From: an uncultured Gemmiger sp.
GTDB lineage: Bacteria; Bacillota; Clostridia; Oscillospirales; Ruminococcaceae
Direction: 5' to 3'
Assembly: GCA_944388125.1 (NCBI GenBank)
Contig: CALXHO010000002.1
Location: 26,154-90,153, forward strand
DNA length: 64,000 nt
In this document: in pieces, positions 33,771 through 42,612 of the stretch
Layout of the letters: each line of letters begins with the position of its first letter
Position numbering within the stretch: the stretch's first letter is position 1
The notes under the pieces: model-generated
What the model saw: the letters and a program-made list of their open reading frames with translations, nothing else
The model's database searches: none
Told to the model about the DNA's origin: nothing
Position numbers and translations under genes: made by a program

Positions 33771-33995
33771 ATGCCCATCACTGTCAATCTGGATGTCATG
33801 ATGGCCAGGCGGCACATCGGCGCGGGAGAACTTGCCGAAAAAATCGGCATCACGCCGGCAAACCTGTCCATCCTCAAAAACAACAAGGCCAAGGCGGTGC
33901 GGTTTTCCACCCTGGAAGCCCTCTGCCGGGCGCTGGACTGCCAGCCGGGGGATCTGCTGGAATACCGCCCCGGCCCGGATGACGACGTCCCCTGA
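33771..33995 (+). CDS. YozG-type Cro/CI-family small HTH regulator
   Basis: A 74-residue protein that is essentially one helix-turn-helix domain: MMARRHIGAGELAEKIGIT then NLSILKNNKAKAVRFSTL and CRALDCQPGDLLEY, exactly the YozG pattern. It is the usual partner of a DUF2975 gene and is 15 bases downstream with AAAAGGAG as ribosome site. The 21-bp spaced direct repeats at the shared promoter are its likely target, implying autoregulation. Confidence 0.88.
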   Translation: MPITVNLDVMMARRHIGAGELAEKIGITPANLSILKNNKAKAVRFSTLEALCRALDCQPGDLLEYRPGPDDDVP

Positions 33996-34146
33996 CCCCC
34001 ACTGCCCAACCTGTAAACCCGTCCGCCCTGTGCTGACACGGCGGCCATAAGACGCGGCTGACGGAATGCCCGGTCTTTCGCGGGAAGCTTGCCCGCAGAA
34101 AAAAATACCGCCCCTTCCCATCACCGCGCAGAAAGGAAAACCGGAT

Positions 34147-35778
34147 ATGGATTTCATGCCGAAAGAGGGCGCTTCCCGTCCCCTTTATTCAAGTGCACCC
34201 GATTATCAGGAAAACTTTCCCCCCATCTCCAGGCCGGCCACCCCGTGGGCCCCGCCCAAGGGGTTTGCCGCGGCGGCGCTGTTCAGCTACCTGCCCGCCT
34301 ATCTGTATACCCGGTGCATTCTGTTCGGGCCGGACTACCGCTGGGCCATGCCGGTTTTTGCGGTGGTGTATCTTGTGGGGGTGGAGCTGCTCTGCCGCCT
34401 GCAGCGCCGCGCCGACACCGCCGAGAGCCGTTTCTGGATGGTCTGCTGGCTGGTGCAGAGTTTTGCCGTCATGGTGTTTGACGCCCACACCGGGACAACC
34501 TGGCTGCTGCAATGGCTGGCCTGGCATGCCACCGCCGTCTACTGGACCATGTGCCGCACTGGCATGCTCTGTGCCGGACAGAGCGGTCTCTGGACGCCCG
34601 TGGATCTTGTGCTGGGCGTGACGGCCCTGCCCTGGCGGGACTTCCTTCTGCGGGCCCGCACCCTGGCCCACGGGGCAAAGCATCTGCTGCACCGGGCCGG
34701 TGGCAGCTCCCGCAAGGTCCTGGGCGGGGCGTTCAGCGCGGCGGCAGCACTGGCCGTCTGCCTCTTTGCCTGGAGCCAGCTGGCCGGGGTGGATGCCACC
34801 TTCGCCCGTCTGGGGGAAGGGGTGTTCCAGTGGCTGCATACGCTGCTCTCCCTGGACACGGTGGCCGTCCTGATCCTCTCCCTGCCGGTGGGGGCCTGGC
34901 TGTTCGGACTCATCGGGGGCGGACTCCGCCGCGAGACCCCGCCTGTGACGGAAGGGGCGCTGGAAGCCGGCCTGGCCGCCCTGCCGCGGCTGCCCGTCTC
35001 CACCGGCTATCTGGTGCCGGGGGCGCTGTGCGGGGTCTATGCTCTCTTCTTCGGGGTACAGGCCGTTGAGTTTCTCTCGGCAGCAGGGCAGGGGCTCACC
35101 GCCCGGGCGGCCTCTGACTTTGCCGTCACCGGATTCTGGGAACTCTGCCGCATCCTGCTGCTGGATTTTGTGATTGTGGCCGCCCTGCGCCTGTTCGGGG
35201 CCCGGCCGCTGCGTCAGGCGGGCAGCCAGCGCCGTCTCATGGCGGTGTTCGGCGTGTTCGGGTTTCTCTTTGCCGCCCTGGCTGCGGCCAAGCTGGGCAC
35301 CTATATTGTGCTGTATGGGCCTACGCCCCAGCGGATGCTGTCCGGGTGGTTCCTGGCCGTGCTGCTGGTCTGGTGCGTGCTGGCGGTGGTGTGGCTGTTC
35401 CGTCGGATCCCGGCCGCCCGCATTGCCGTGCTGGTGCTGGCGGGCAGTTTTACCATGCTGTGCTGTGTGGACATCGAGGGCTTCTGCCTCCGTCAGAATA
35501 TTGACCGTTATCGGGCGGGAACCATCTCCACGGTGGACGCGGAACTGTTCCATGCCTGCGGCGTGCCCTACGAGGACCGGCTCTCCCGGTTTGCCGCCGC
35601 TGCGCTCAACGAGGCGGACTGGTTCACCGGCCGCAGCAGCATCGAGATCGGTGAGGTGTATTACGACGTCAGCGGCTGTGCCGCCGGCACCTGCTATCTG
35701 GAGCTGCCCGACGGCAAACTGGCCCTGCATTTTTCCGGCAATGTCTGCACCGGGACCGAAGTCCTGCCGGAGGGATGA
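34147..35778 (+). CDS. DUF4153/DUF4173-type membrane protein
   Basis: A 543-residue protein with about 10-12 membrane segments from residue 38 to about 445 and an outside or cytoplasmic C-terminal domain of about 95 residues. The segment AAAKLGTYIVLYGPTPQRML (about 380-400) matches the conserved heart of the DUF4173/4153 families, in which a Tyr-Gly-(Leu/Pro)-Thr motif precedes an Arg. Function unknown. The next small gene, 4 bases downstream, is likely co-expressed. The start at 34147 follows AAAGGAAAA. The DUF2975/HTH pair lies 150 bases upstream with no terminator between, so all may form one unit. Confidence 0.65.
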   Translation: MDFMPKEGASRPLYSSAPDYQENFPPISRPATPWAPPKGFAAAALFSYLPAYLYTRCILFGPDYRWAMPVFAVVYLVGVELLCRLQRRADTAESRFWMVCWLVQSFAVMVFDAHTGTTWLLQWLAWHATAVYWTMCRTGMLCAGQSGLWTPVDLVLGVTALPWRDFLLRARTLAHGAKHLLHRAGGSSRKVLGGAFSAAAALAVCLFAWSQLAGVDATFARLGEGVFQWLHTLLSLDTVAVLILSLPVGAWLFGLIGGGLRRETPPVTEGALEAGLAALPRLPVSTGYLVPGALCGVYALFFGVQAVEFLSAAGQGLTARAASDFAVTGFWELCRILLLDFVIVAALRLFGARPLRQAGSQRRLMAVFGVFGFLFAALAAAKLGTYIVLYGPTPQRMLSGWFLAVLLVWCVLAVVWLFRRIPAARIAVLVLAGSFTMLCCVDIEGFCLRQNIDRYRAGTISTVDAELFHACGVPYEDRLSRFAAAALNEADWFTGRSSIEIGEVYYDVSGCAAGTCYLELPDGKLALHFSGNVCTGTEVLPEG

Positions 35779-35782
35779 AGAA

Positions 35783-36226
35783 ATGACAAAGAAAAATATG
35801 GTGTCCGCCGTACTGTTTCTGGCGCTCTCGCTGGCGGGGGTGTGGCTGGCGTTCTCCCGGGTGGAGAGCTTCCGCAATGCCCGGAGGCTGAAGGCATCCC
35901 TCACCGCCCTGCCCCAGGGCACCACTACCCTGGAGGAGGCAGTGCCTTTTGACTGGGAGGCGGTATACAGTTTTGAGCCCTATACCAGTCGGGAGGAGAT
36001 TGCCCGGACCATCGGTTTTGACAGCCCGGAGATCGCAGAGACCATCGGGGAGGGGGTTACCCAGCTGATTTTTGTCCGGGAGGACAGGGTGGTGCTGTGT
36101 GTCTGTGCCTACCCGGAAAATCTTGGCTACGATGTTGACTTTACCGGATGCGTGCGGTATGGTGAACATACCCCGTTTACCGTCCGGCAGGGGAGTGTGG
36201 TACGTCTTTGCCGGGGAGCGGTATGA
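35783..36226 (+). CDS. Small membrane-anchored protein of unknown function
   Basis: A 147-residue protein with one N-terminal membrane span (about 6-25) and a soluble outside domain that I do not recognise (SRVESFRNARRLKASL, then YSFEPYTSREEIARTIGF). It begins 4 bases after the DUF4153-like gene with GGAGGG as ribosome site, which suggests that the two products work together. Its end is adjacent to tcdA. Confidence 0.65.
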   Translation: MTKKNMVSAVLFLALSLAGVWLAFSRVESFRNARRLKASLTALPQGTTTLEEAVPFDWEAVYSFEPYTSREEIARTIGFDSPEIAETIGEGVTQLIFVREDRVVLCVCAYPENLGYDVDFTGCVRYGEHTPFTVRQGSVVRLCRGAV

Positions 36227-36255
36227 GGGAGTTTCGGAGAACAGAGGATTTTTCT

Positions 36256-36999
36256 ATGCAGGAACAATACAACCGTACCCGGCGGCTGCTGGGCCAGCCC
36301 GCCCTGGACACGCTGCGCGGAGCCCATGTGGCGGTTTTCGGCATCGGCGGAGTGGGCGGCCACGCGGCCGAGGTGCTGGCCCGCAGCGGCGTGGAGGAGC
36401 TGACCTACGTGGACAACGATACCGTTGCCCCCTCCAACCTCAACCGCCAGATCGTGGCGCTGCATTCCACCCTGGGACAGTACAAGGTGGATGTCATGGC
36501 GGCCCGCACGGCGGACATCGACCCCGACATCCGGGTCCATGCCCTGCGGATGTTCTACGGCCCCGATACGGCGGCGGATATCGACCTGACACAGTTTGAT
36601 TATGTGCTGGACTGCATTGACACCGTCTCCTCCAAGCTGATGCTCATTGAGCGGTGCAAGCAGGCGGGAGTGCCCGTGCTTTCCAGCATGGGGGCGGCCA
36701 ACAAGATGGACCCCACCGCCTTCCGGGTGGCGGACATCTCCCAGACCAGCGTCTGCCCCCTGGCCCGGATCGTCCGCCTGGAATGCCGCAAACGCCGGCT
36801 GGGCAAGCTCAAGGTGGTCTTTTCCACCGAGCAGCCCCTGGCTCCGCTGCCCCAGGACGACGGGGAAGCCGCCGCTCCCGGCCGCCGCACCGTGCCGGCC
36901 TCCAACGCCTTTGTGCCCGCGGCCTGCGGGCTGGTCATGGGGGGCGAGGCGGTCAAGGACCTGCTGCGCATGGCGGGTACCCTGCGCCCCGACGCATGA
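36256..36999 (+). CDS. tcdA: tRNA threonylcarbamoyladenosine dehydratase (ThiF/E1-like)
   Basis: A 247-residue E1-like enzyme that cyclises N6-threonylcarbamoyladenosine at position 37 of ANN-decoding tRNAs, using ATP. The nucleotide-binding GIGGVGGHAAEVLARSG begins at residue 29, followed by VDNDTVAPSNLNRQ, DCIDTVSSK and SSMGAANKMDPT, all typical of TcdA rather than ThiF or MoeB; the CxxC zinc pairs of MoeB are lacking. Start at 36256 follows GAGGA; an alternative ATG at 36223 overlaps the preceding stop codon and is possible. Terminator follows 22 bases after the stop. Confidence 0.92.
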   Translation: MQEQYNRTRRLLGQPALDTLRGAHVAVFGIGGVGGHAAEVLARSGVEELTYVDNDTVAPSNLNRQIVALHSTLGQYKVDVMAARTADIDPDIRVHALRMFYGPDTAADIDLTQFDYVLDCIDTVSSKLMLIERCKQAGVPVLSSMGAANKMDPTAFRVADISQTSVCPLARIVRLECRKRRLGKLKVVFSTEQPLAPLPQDDGEAAAPGRRTVPASNAFVPAACGLVMGGEAVKDLLRMAGTLRPDA

Positions 37000-37021
37000 A
37001 ACGCAGAAATAGGAAATCAAG

Positions 37022-37070
37022 CAGCCCCGCGGGTGGGCCGGAGATCCGGCTTTGCCCGCGGGGCTGTTTT
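37022..37070 (+). terminator. Intrinsic terminator after tcdA
   Basis: CAGCCCCGCGGG pairs with CCCGCGGGGCTG, with a nested CCGGA/TCCGG stem, followed by TTTT. Confidence 0.9.
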
Positions 37071-37082
37071 GCTGTATGCCGG

Positions 37083-37964
37083 TCAGGGCGTTCCCCGGTA
37101 CTGCCGGGGCGTCATGCCGTAGCGGGCCTTGAACCGGCGGTTGAAGTTGGAGAGGTTTTCAAATCCGGCCTGTTCGGCAATGCTCAGCACGGTGCCGTCG
37201 GTGGTGCGCAGCAGTTCCGCCGCCGCGGCCAGCCGCCGCTCGTTGAGATAGGCGCCGAAGGTGGTGCCGGTCATCTTTTTGAACCACCGCATAAAATGGC
37301 TGGCACTGCATCCGCACACTGCGGCGGCATCCGCCACCGAGAGCGGCGCGGCGCAGTTGTCCTCCACCCGCTGCAGAAGGGTTTTCAGCCGGGCGGCGCT
37401 CACGCTGTCGGGCGGGGCAGGGGGCAGGCTCTGCCCCGCCAGCAGCAGCGCCACAAAGCGCAGCATGGCGCCCTTGACCCCCAGCTCAAACCCGCTGCGC
37501 CGGGTGCGGGAGAATTCCTCCGCCTCTGCCAGGCATTCGGCCAGGGCCGGATACCCCGCATCCTCCAGAGAGATCCGGGCCGGCAGCGTCAGCCGTCCCG
37601 CCTGCAATGGCATCAAATAGTGCTGTGCACACAGGTCGTCCGTACCGCCCAGAAGGGAGAGGGAAAAGATGAAATTCTCGTATTCCATCCGCTTTCCGGG
37701 GGACTGCCGCAAGCCGTGCAGTGTCCCCGGAGGCAGTACAAAAATATCCCCCGCCCGGGCCTCCAGAACATTGAGGGCGACCTGGGCAAGTCCGGCGCCG
37801 CGCTTGACGTAAATCAGCTCCATGCTGTTCTGCCAGTGCAGCGGAACCCCCTCAAAATCGTCCGGAATGGCGCATGGATAGATGTTGAAGGGAAACAATG
37901 CGCTGCCGTGCTCCTTTTCGTCCTGGTAAGCGGGCGTTTGTGCGGGGGTCGCAGCCTGTGCCAT
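37083..37964 (-). CDS. AraC-family regulator with N-terminal cupin domain
   Basis: A 293-residue regulator. The N-terminal half is a cupin-type ligand domain (MELIYVKRGAG, LEARAGDIFVLPPGTLHGL) and the C-terminal 100 residues are the double HTH (ADAAAVCGCSASHFMRWFKK and IAEQAGFENLSNFNRRFK, in AraC style, ending in GMTPRQYR). Such proteins sense sugars or other small molecules. It is divergent from the glycogen phosphorylase gene, and 11-bp-spaced TGCAAG repeats lie between the two, so it probably controls that gene and itself. GGAAGGAGG precedes the ATG at 37964; the longer reading to 38192 is rejected. Confidence 0.9.
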   Translation of the reverse strand: MAQAATPAQTPAYQDEKEHGSALFPFNIYPCAIPDDFEGVPLHWQNSMELIYVKRGAGLAQVALNVLEARAGDIFVLPPGTLHGLRQSPGKRMEYENFIFSLSLLGGTDDLCAQHYLMPLQAGRLTLPARISLEDAGYPALAECLAEAEEFSRTRRSGFELGVKGAMLRFVALLLAGQSLPPAPPDSVSAARLKTLLQRVEDNCAAPLSVADAAAVCGCSASHFMRWFKKMTGTTFGAYLNERRLAAAAELLRTTDGTVLSIAEQAGFENLSNFNRRFKARYGMTPRQYRGTP

Positions 37965-38017
37965 CCTGGTACCTCCTTCCCCGGTGAGGGAGCTGGTTGA
38001 AGGGTAATTATGATAGG

Positions 38018-38047
38018 ATAATACCATAAAATGCAAGGATAGTGCAA
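38018..38047 (-). promoter_or_regulatory. Promoter of the araC-type gene
   Basis: Minus-strand TTGCAC (38042-38047), an 18-base spacer and TATTAT (38018-38023). Its -35 overlaps the second TGCAAG repeat. Confidence 0.6.
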
Positions 38048-38051
38048 GATA
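38032..38051. promoter_or_regulatory. Candidate AraC-type operator (TGCAAG direct repeats)
   Basis: TGCAAGGATA (38032-38041) is followed by the near-copy GTGCAAGATA (38042-38051); TGCAAG recurs after exactly 11 bp, one helical turn. It overlaps the -35 of the regulator and lies 15 bp before a -10-like GATAAT (38067-38072, preceded by TGT) reading toward glgP, the usual position for an activator. Confidence 0.5.
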
Positions 38052-38209
38052 CCAGGGGGAAAGTGTGATAATACTACATGATAAGGATGCGCCGGACGGT
38101 GCATCCCTGCCGATGCCTGATGTGAGCGAAAAATCCATATTACAACCTGCGCTGTTCCGGGCACGGCCACAGAGAGGATCTGTCCACTGCAACGAAGGAG
38201 TTGATCTGC

Positions 38210-40492
38210 ATGAAAGGGACCATCCAGCAAAATCTGATTGAACTGACCGGCAAGCCTGTTGCGGATTGCACCGATCAGGAACTGTATCTCGCCCTTCTCA
38301 CCCTTGTCCGCCGGGAAAGCGAAGCACGCCGCACCCCGGTGACGGGCAAGAAGCTGTATTATATTTCCGCTGAATTTCTCATCGGCAAACTGCTTTCCAA
38401 CAACCTCATCAACCTGGGCCTCTACGACGAGGTGAAAGCCTGCCTCAAGGAGGCGGGCAAGAGCCTGTCCGCCATCGAGGAGGTGGAGCCGGAACCCAGC
38501 CTGGGCAACGGCGGCCTGGGACGTTTGGCTTCCTGCTTCCTGGATTCGCTGGCCACCATGGATCTGCCGGGGGACGGCATCGGCCTGCGGTACCACTTCG
38601 GCCTGTTCCGGCAGGATCTGTCCCAGGGTGTCCAGCGGGAGGAACCCGACCCCTGGCTGACCGATCACAGCTGGGCCGAGCCCACCGACACGGTGTTCCC
38701 CGTCAGCCTGGGCGGACATACCGTCAACGCCCGGCTCTACCGCCTGGCCGTGACCGGCTACGAGGGCCGCACCAACACCCTGTACCTCTTTGACCTGGAC
38801 ACCATCGACGAGTCCATCGTCACCGAGGGCATCCGCTTTGACAAGACCGACATTGAAAAATGCCTGACCCTCTTCCTCTACCCCGACGACTCCGACGAGG
38901 CGGGCCGCCTGCTGCGCATCTATCAGCAGTACCTCATGGTGTCGGCGGGGGCCCAGCTCATTCTGGCCGAGTGCCAGGCTCGGGGCAGCAATCTGCATGA
39001 CCTGGCGGACTACGCGGCCATCCAGATCAACGACACCCATCCCAGCATGGTTATCCCCGAGCTCATCCGCCTGCTGGAGGAGAAGGGCATCGCCTTTGAC
39101 GAGGCGGTGCAGATCGTCACCGACACCTGCGCCTACACCAACCACACCATTCTGGCCGAGGCGCTGGAGACCTGGCCCTGGAGCTATCTGGAAAAGGTGG
39201 TGCCCCAGCTCATGCCCATCATCGGCAAGCTGGACGACCTGGCCCGCACCCGCACCGACGACACCCGCCTGGCGGTGGTGGATGAACACGGCGACGTCCA
39301 CATGGCCCATATGGACATCCACTTCACCCACTCCACCAACGGCGTGGCGGCGCTGCACACCGAGATCCTGAAAAACACCGAGCTCAACGGGTTCTACCGC
39401 CTCTACCCCGAAAAGTTCAACAACAAGACCAACGGCATCACCTTCCGCCGCTGGCTGCTGGAATGCAACCCGGCCCTGGCTGCCGAGATCGAAAAGCTCA
39501 TCGGACCCGAATTCAAGAAGGATGCCTCCCAGCTGGAACAGCTGATGCAGTATACCAACGCGGCGGAAAACGACGTGGTGGTGCTCCAGCAGTTTGCCCA
39601 GATCAAGGCCGACAACAAGAAGGCCCTGGCCGCCTGGCTGGGGGAGAAGGGCGTCAGGGTGGACCCCGAGGCCATGTTCGACATCCAGATCAAGCGCCTG
39701 CACGAGTACAAGCGCCAGCAGCTCAACCTGCTCTATCTGATCCACCAGTATTTCGAGATCAAGGCCGGGCACACCCCGGCGGTGCCGCTGGTGAGCATCT
39801 TCGGCGCCAAGGCCGCGCCCGCCTACACCATCGCCAAGGATATCATCCATGCCATCCTGACCCTGAGCAAGGTCATTGCCGCCGACCCCGAGGTCTCCCG
39901 CTGGCTGCAGGTGGTGTTTGTGCCCAACTATAACGTCACCACGGCGGAAAAGCTCATCCCCGCCTGCGACCTGTCCGAGCAGATCAGCCTGGCCTCCAAA
40001 GAGGCTTCCGGCACTGGCAACATGAAGTTTATGCTCAACGGCGCCCTGACCCTGGGCACCATGGACGGCGCCAACGTGGAGATCGCCGACCTGGTGGGCA
40101 GCGACAATATCTATATCTTCGGCGCCAGCAGCAATCAGGTCATCCACCGCTATGCGGCGAGGGACTACTGCGCCCGGGAATGGTACGAGGCCGACCCCAA
40201 CCTGCGCCGTGCCATCGACTTCCTGACCGGTCCCGAGATGCTGGCCGCCGGCCGCAGCGAAAATCTGGAACGGCTGAAAAACGAGCTCATCCACAAGGAC
40301 TGGTTTCAGACGCTGCCCGACTTCAACGCCTACGTGGTGCGCAAGGATCAGGCCCTGGCGGATTACGCCTTTGATCCCCTGGGCTGGACCCGCCGCGCCC
40401 TCATCAACATTGCCAAGGCGGGCTATTTCTCCTCCGACCGCACCATCGCGGAATATAACCGGGATATTTGGCACCTGACCGCCCAGCACTGA
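38210..40492 (+). CDS. glgP: Glycogen/starch (alpha-glucan) phosphorylase
   Basis: A 760-residue PLP enzyme (GT35) that releases glucose 1-phosphate from the ends of glycogen or maltodextrin using phosphate. Diagnostic blocks are SAEFLIGKLLSNNL near the N-terminus, EPSLGNGGLGRLASCFLDS, NDTHP, and the PLP-lysine segment SGTGNMKFMLNGALTLGT (K near residue 606). It is 50-80 residues shorter than many bacterial phosphorylases, mainly at the N-terminus, as in several clostridia. The ATG at 38210 is 9 bases after AAGGAG. The next gene is a type I pullulanase, so together they debranch and phosphorolyse storage or dietary glucan. Likely controlled by the divergent AraC-type gene. Confidence 0.95.
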   Translation: MKGTIQQNLIELTGKPVADCTDQELYLALLTLVRRESEARRTPVTGKKLYYISAEFLIGKLLSNNLINLGLYDEVKACLKEAGKSLSAIEEVEPEPSLGNGGLGRLASCFLDSLATMDLPGDGIGLRYHFGLFRQDLSQGVQREEPDPWLTDHSWAEPTDTVFPVSLGGHTVNARLYRLAVTGYEGRTNTLYLFDLDTIDESIVTEGIRFDKTDIEKCLTLFLYPDDSDEAGRLLRIYQQYLMVSAGAQLILAECQARGSNLHDLADYAAIQINDTHPSMVIPELIRLLEEKGIAFDEAVQIVTDTCAYTNHTILAEALETWPWSYLEKVVPQLMPIIGKLDDLARTRTDDTRLAVVDEHGDVHMAHMDIHFTHSTNGVAALHTEILKNTELNGFYRLYPEKFNNKTNGITFRRWLLECNPALAAEIEKLIGPEFKKDASQLEQLMQYTNAAENDVVVLQQFAQIKADNKKALAAWLGEKGVRVDPEAMFDIQIKRLHEYKRQQLNLLYLIHQYFEIKAGHTPAVPLVSIFGAKAAPAYTIAKDIIHAILTLSKVIAADPEVSRWLQVVFVPNYNVTTAEKLIPACDLSEQISLASKEASGTGNMKFMLNGALTLGTMDGANVEIADLVGSDNIYIFGASSNQVIHRYAARDYCAREWYEADPNLRRAIDFLTGPEMLAAGRSENLERLKNELIHKDWFQTLPDFNAYVVRKDQALADYAFDPLGWTRRALINIAKAGYFSSDRTIAEYNRDIWHLTAQH

Positions 40493-40494
40493 CC

Positions 40495-40524
40495 TTGCAA
40501 TGGGGCCCGGACACAGGGTATAAT
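40495..40524 (+). promoter_or_regulatory. Promoter of the pullulanase gene
   Basis: TTGCAA (40495-40500), an 18-base spacer and TATAAT (40519-40524), directly after the glgP stop codon. Downstream lies the sequence TGTCAACAACAGAACAG, nearly repeated at the aspS promoter. Confidence 0.8.
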
Positions 40525-40557
40525 AGAGGTGTCAACAACAGAACAGACAAACATTCA

Positions 40558-40589
40558 GGGACGGCTGTCGGGTTGGCAGCCGTCCCTTT
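40558..40589 (+). terminator. Terminator-like hairpin between glgP and the pullulanase gene
   Basis: GGGACGGCTG and CAGCCGTCCC form a perfect 10-bp stem with a 9-base loop followed by TTTC. It ends the glgP message, but it is also about 30 bases inside the predicted pullulanase transcript, so it could act as an attenuator. Confidence 0.7.
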
Positions 40590-40670
40590 CGTGTCTGCGC
40601 ATTTTTGCAGAGTGCGCAGGCATGTTCTGGCATCGCGCAGGCGGCGCCGCATCAGGAGGAGTGACAGGCA

Positions 40671-42590
40671 ATGAGAGAACAGCAGGCGGCGGCGCTGCCC
40701 GCCTACACCGGCAAGGATCTGGGTGCCACCTGGCAGAAGGACCGCACTGTATTCAAGCTGTGGGCCCCCACGGCATCGGCCGTGCGGGTGCTGCTGTATG
40801 CCACCGGCTCGGACGATGAGCCCGATGCCGGGCTGCGGGGCTATCACCTGATGGAACCCGCCGGACAGGGCGTCTGGCAGGTCCATGTGGAGGAGGACCT
40901 CAACGGGGTCTACTATGTCTATGCCCTGCAGTTTGAGGGGCAGGAGGGGGAAGTCCTCACCGCCGACCCCTACGCCAGAGCCTGCGGCATCAACGGGCGG
41001 CGCAGCATGGTCATTGACCTGGCCTCCGCCGCGCCGGAGGGCTGGGACAGGGACCGCCGCCCGGAGATCCCTGCCCACGCCCGCTGCATCTGGGAGACCC
41101 ACGTGGGGGACTTTTCGGCGGACCCGGCCGGCGGCGTGCCGGAGGAGTGGCGGGGCAAATATCTGGGCTTCACGGCGGACAGCACCTGCCTGGACGGCGA
41201 TCCGGAAAAGCCCACCTGTCTGGCCTATTTGAAAAAGCTGGGGGTGAGCCACGTGCAGCTCATGCCCATCTTTGACTTTGACCGCACCGACGAGGCCGAC
41301 CCTAACGCCTACAACTGGGGCTATGATCCTCTCAACTACAACGTGCCGGAGGGCAGCTATGCCACCGATCCCTACCACGGGGAGGTCCGGGTGCGGGAAT
41401 GCCGTGCCATGATCGCCGCCATCCACCGGGCGGGGCTGGGCGTGGTGATGGACGTGGTCTATAATCACACCTATCAGCCCGGGGGCTGGCTGGAGCGCAC
41501 GGTGCCCGGCTACTACTGCCGCCGCACGCCGGACGGCCACCTGACCAACGGCTCGGGCTGCGGCTGCGACCTGGCCAGCGAGCGCCGGATGATGCGCAAA
41601 TATATCGTGGACTCCTGCCTGTACTGGGCGAAGGAATACCATGTGGACGGTTTCCGCTTCGACCTCATGGCGCTGGAGGACGTGGAGACCATGAACGCCA
41701 TCCGCGCCGCCCTGGACGCCCTGCCCGGCGGGCGGGACATCCTGATGTACGGCGAGCCCTGGACGGGGGGCGGCACCTGTATGGATGCAGGCGCCCGGCC
41801 GTCGGACAAGGGAGCCCTGGATGTGCTGGACCCGCGCATCGGCTTTTTCTGCGACGCCACCCGGGACGACATCAAGGGCGGGGTGTTTGACGCCCGCTCC
41901 CCCGGGTACGTCAACGGCGGCCCCTACCACGGGGTGCATCTGCTCCATGCCGTGGATGCCTGGCTGGACGGCGAGGCGGGCTTCCGCCCCCGGGCAGCGG
42001 GCCAGGTGGTGCAGTATGTCTCGGCCCACGACAACTATACCCTGTGGGACAAGCTCAAGCTGGTGGCGGGCCGCACCGATTTCAGCGCCCCCGACGCCGA
42101 CCTGCTAGCCCAGAACCGCATGGCGGCGGGGATCTACCTCACCTGCCGGGGACTGCCTTTCATGCTTTCGGGGGAGGAGTTCGCCCGCACCAAGGGCGGC
42201 AACGGCAATTCCTACCTGGGCCCCCAGCCGGTGAATCAGCTGGACTGGCGCCGCGCCGCCGGGATGCAGCCTCTGGTGGACTACTACCGGGGACTGCTGG
42301 CCATCCGCCGCGCCCATCCCGAACTGTCCGGGGCGGCGGGGGAGACGGCCCCCATCCTGCTGGCGCTGCCGGGGTGGCTCATCGGCTTCGTGCTGGAAAA
42401 GCTGGACGGCAAGGGGGAGCTGGCCGTCTACTACAACCCGGAGACAACCTCCCAGTGGGTGGAACTGCCCGGCGGCCCGTGGCGTCGCCTGTGCGACGGC
42501 ACCCGCGCCGACGCTGTGCCGTTCGGGGAAAAACTGTCCGGCCATGTGGAGCTGGCCCCCGTCAGCGTCAACATTTTTATCCGCCAGTAA
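40671..42590 (+). CDS. pulA: Type I pullulanase (GH13)
   Basis: A 639-residue cytoplasmic debranching enzyme that cuts alpha-1,6 links of pullulan, glycogen or limit dextrin. Residues about 10-130 are a CBM48-like domain (TVFKLWAPTASAVRVLLY), followed by the GH13 barrel. YNWGYDPLNYNVPEGSY is the type I pullulanase signature; catalytic residues are in DGFRFDLMAL (nucleophile Asp), LMYGEPW (acid Glu) and SAHDN (transition-state Asp). No signal peptide is present, so it works on internal glucan. It is the natural partner of the adjacent glgP. AGGAGGAG precedes the ATG. Confidence 0.95.
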   Translation: MREQQAAALPAYTGKDLGATWQKDRTVFKLWAPTASAVRVLLYATGSDDEPDAGLRGYHLMEPAGQGVWQVHVEEDLNGVYYVYALQFEGQEGEVLTADPYARACGINGRRSMVIDLASAAPEGWDRDRRPEIPAHARCIWETHVGDFSADPAGGVPEEWRGKYLGFTADSTCLDGDPEKPTCLAYLKKLGVSHVQLMPIFDFDRTDEADPNAYNWGYDPLNYNVPEGSYATDPYHGEVRVRECRAMIAAIHRAGLGVVMDVVYNHTYQPGGWLERTVPGYYCRRTPDGHLTNGSGCGCDLASERRMMRKYIVDSCLYWAKEYHVDGFRFDLMALEDVETMNAIRAALDALPGGRDILMYGEPWTGGGTCMDAGARPSDKGALDVLDPRIGFFCDATRDDIKGGVFDARSPGYVNGGPYHGVHLLHAVDAWLDGEAGFRPRAAGQVVQYVSAHDNYTLWDKLKLVAGRTDFSAPDADLLAQNRMAAGIYLTCRGLPFMLSGEEFARTKGGNGNSYLGPQPVNQLDWRRAAGMQPLVDYYRGLLAIRRAHPELSGAAGETAPILLALPGWLIGFVLEKLDGKGELAVYYNPETTSQWVELPGGPWRRLCDGTRADAVPFGEKLSGHVELAPVSVNIFIRQ

Positions 42591-42612
42591 GGGCAAAAAA
42601 GCCCCGCCCGGC

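Noticed and set aside
34189-35925. A 578-codon ORF on the minus strand
   Set aside because: Antisense to the DUF4153/4173-like gene; Gln/His/Gly/Pro-rich and without motifs or ribosome site.
37814-40489. An 891-codon ORF on the minus strand
   Set aside because: It is antisense to glgP, with typical shadow composition and no recognisable domain.
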